From: Candidatus Aminicenantota bacterium
GTDB lineage: Bacteria; Acidobacteriota; Aminicenantia; Aminicenantales; UBA8522
Length of the DNA: 6,537 bases
Reading direction: 5' to 3'
Assembly: GCA_016934895.1 (NCBI GenBank)
Contig: JAFGRZ010000042.1
Span: forward strand, 1 to 6,537
Part shown: piece after piece, positions 5,778 to 6,537 of the stretch
Position numbering within the stretch: position 1 is the first letter of the stretch
Layout of the letters: each line of letters starts with the position of its first letter
Made by a program: the position numbers and the translations under genes
The notes under the pieces: generated by a model
What the model was told of the DNA's origin: nothing
Database searches by the model: none
Seen by the model: the letters and a program-made list of their open reading frames with translations, nothing else

Positions 5778-6279
5778 ACCTCCGGCGGGGTTGGCCGCTC
5801 TCACGCTGGCTGCCGTTTTCCTGACAGCCCAGACCGACACTCGCCCGCCGGACAAGCCGCCGCTTCCTGAAGGTTCGGAACGCATGCTTCGCCTGGATCT
5901 GCTCGAGCGGCCCCAGGAGGAGATGGTTCCCCCCCGCAGAAATATCTTCGCCCCCGGTGCGCGGTTGGACCGTCCCGCGGATTTGCCCATCGACCAAAAT
6001 CCGCGGCTGGCGGCGGAGGATTCCGGCGCGGCGACGGCCGTTCCGGAAGCGAGGCTCGTCGGCGGCCCTCCTCTCCCGACCGTCAACCTCCGATATATCG
6101 GATACATCGAATCAGCGCGACGGATGATTGCCCTGGTCGTGATTGAAGGCCAGGCCGTCGCCGTTGTCGAAGAAGAAGTCGTGGGGGAAGGGATCCGGAT
6201 CGGCAAAATCACCCGCGACGAGATCGAGATCGTCTTGCCGGACAGCTCCACGAGGCTGTTTTCTCTGGAAGGAGAATGA
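5764..6279 (+). CDS. pilP: PilP/GspC-like periplasmic HR-domain protein
   Basis: PilP and GspC link the inner-membrane complex to the secretin through a small beta-rich HR domain. Here residues about 107-168 look like that domain: NLRYIGYIESARRMIALVVI (107-126), where the protein's value is read as a strand pair, then GEGIRIGKITRDEIEIVLPD (141-160) and TRLFSL. A preceding RRNIFAP (58-64) resembles the motif often found before the domain. Residues 1-22 are basic then hydrophobic, a Sec signal or anchor with possible cleavage after TA (21-22), followed by a proline-rich linker. There is no cysteine in the protein, so it is not a lipoprotein as classical PilP is. The ATG overlaps pilO by 14 nt; a second ATG at 5770 is possible. 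No PDZ or coiled coil follows the HR domain, so full-length GspC is less likely. Function rests on domain pattern and position. Confidence 0.7.
   Translation: MRMPKPPAGLAALTLAAVFLTAQTDTRPPDKPPLPEGSERMLRLDLLERPQEEMVPPRRNIFAPGARLDRPADLPIDQNPRLAAEDSGAATAVPEARLVGGPPLPTVNLRYIGYIESARRMIALVVIEGQAVAVVEEEVVGEGIRIGKITRDEIEIVLPDSSTRLFSLEGE
6271..6274 (+). promoter_or_regulatory. Ribosome binding site deciding the start of the TPR lipoprotein gene
   Basis: GGAG, part of AAGGAG at 6269-6274, lies seven bases before ATG 6282. An ATG at 6276, which forms an ATGA overlap with the stop of the previous gene, is only one base away from it, so 6282 is the better start. Confidence 0.55.
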
Positions 6280-6281
6280 GC

Positions 6282-6537
6282 ATGAGGAAGAAGGCTTGGA
6301 TTCTGATCGTCCAGTCCGTCCTATTATGGAGCTGCGTGAGTTTCGGCCCGCACTATTTCAGGTCCGGCAACGAGGCCGAGCTCAACAAGGATTGGGACAG
6401 GGCCATCGAATATTATGAAAAGGCTATCTCGGAGAAGCCGAACGAATACGCCTACAAGCTGGCCCTGCTCCGTGTGCGCCTGTCGGCCAGCATGTCCTAT
6501 CTGAAGTCCGCCCGGGGGCTCATCGCCTTCGGGAAAA
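6282..6537 (+). CDS. TPR-containing lipoprotein, probable secretin N-terminus or secretin accessory (3' end outside window)
   Basis: The first 85 codons are visible. The protein begins MRKKAW with a hydrophobic stretch ending LLWSC, so Cys18 is a candidate lipidation site; Trp at the -2 position is unusual for a lipobox. Residues about 27-55 form a tetratricopeptide repeat (AELNKDWDRAIEYYEKAISE followed by KPNEYAYK), and a second helical pair continues to the edge. In the pilus order the next gene after pilP is the secretin pilQ. From memory, secretins in Acidobacteriota and some Deltaproteobacteria carry N-terminal TPRs on a lipoprotein-type leader, so this may be the secretin itself. A separate pilotin like PilF/PilW, which is also a TPR lipoprotein, is the alternative. 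The start is 2 bp after the pilP stop, so the gene is in the operon. Confidence 0.7.
   Translation, partial: MRKKAWILIVQSVLLWSCVSFGPHYFRSGNEAELNKDWDRAIEYYEKAISEKPNEYAYKLALLRVRLSASMSYLKSARGLIAFGK

Noticed and set aside
5142..6251. Minus-strand ORF of 369 codons opposite the PilO- and PilP-like genes
   Set aside because: Serine- and arginine-rich start and no family signal; the sense frames have membrane and domain patterns and coupled starts.

Overview
The window holds most of a chromosomal operon for a type IV pilus or type II secretion-like machine in a Gram-negative-type (diderm), GC-rich bacterium. On the + strand, seven tightly packed genes run in the order PilC/GspF platform, PilB/GspE ATPase, PilM-like, PilN-like, PilO-like, PilP/GspC-like, and a TPR lipoprotein that runs off the right edge. 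The TPR gene is probably the N-terminal part of the outer-membrane secretin, or a pilotin or accessory protein for it. The gene order, the N-terminal 'NLATRP' form of PilN and the degenerate PilM suggest a lineage such as Acidobacteriota/Aminicenantes. That assignment is an inference from general familiarity, not a search.

Left region (1-679, minus strand): two genes read away from the pilus operon. The proximal one encodes a 90-residue exported protein with a proline-rich segment that I cannot assign to a family. The distal one is the N-terminal 117 residues of a membrane-anchored PDZ-domain protein whose C-terminus lies outside the window. A sensor kinase or another PDZ signalling or secretion protein is possible.

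Regulatory region (680-866, 187 bp): two good sigma70-like promoters diverge here, each TTGACA-N17-(-10). A perfect 14-bp palindrome sits almost exactly midway between them. A second, imperfect inverted repeat covers the -10 box and predicted start of the pilus promoter. This suggests coordinated or reciprocal control of the exported protein and the pilus operon.

Right region (867-6537): the spacings are +2, +4, -4, -17, -14 and +2 nt, so the genes are almost certainly one transcript with translational coupling. PilB powers assembly at the cytoplasmic face and PilC is the inner-membrane platform. PilM, PilN, PilO and PilP form the alignment complex that links the platform to the secretin. No pilin, pseudopilin, prepilin peptidase or PilT retraction ATPase is in the window, so pilus versus secretion function cannot be settled here. 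I see no RNA genes, mobile elements, CRISPR arrays or convincing intrinsic terminators.
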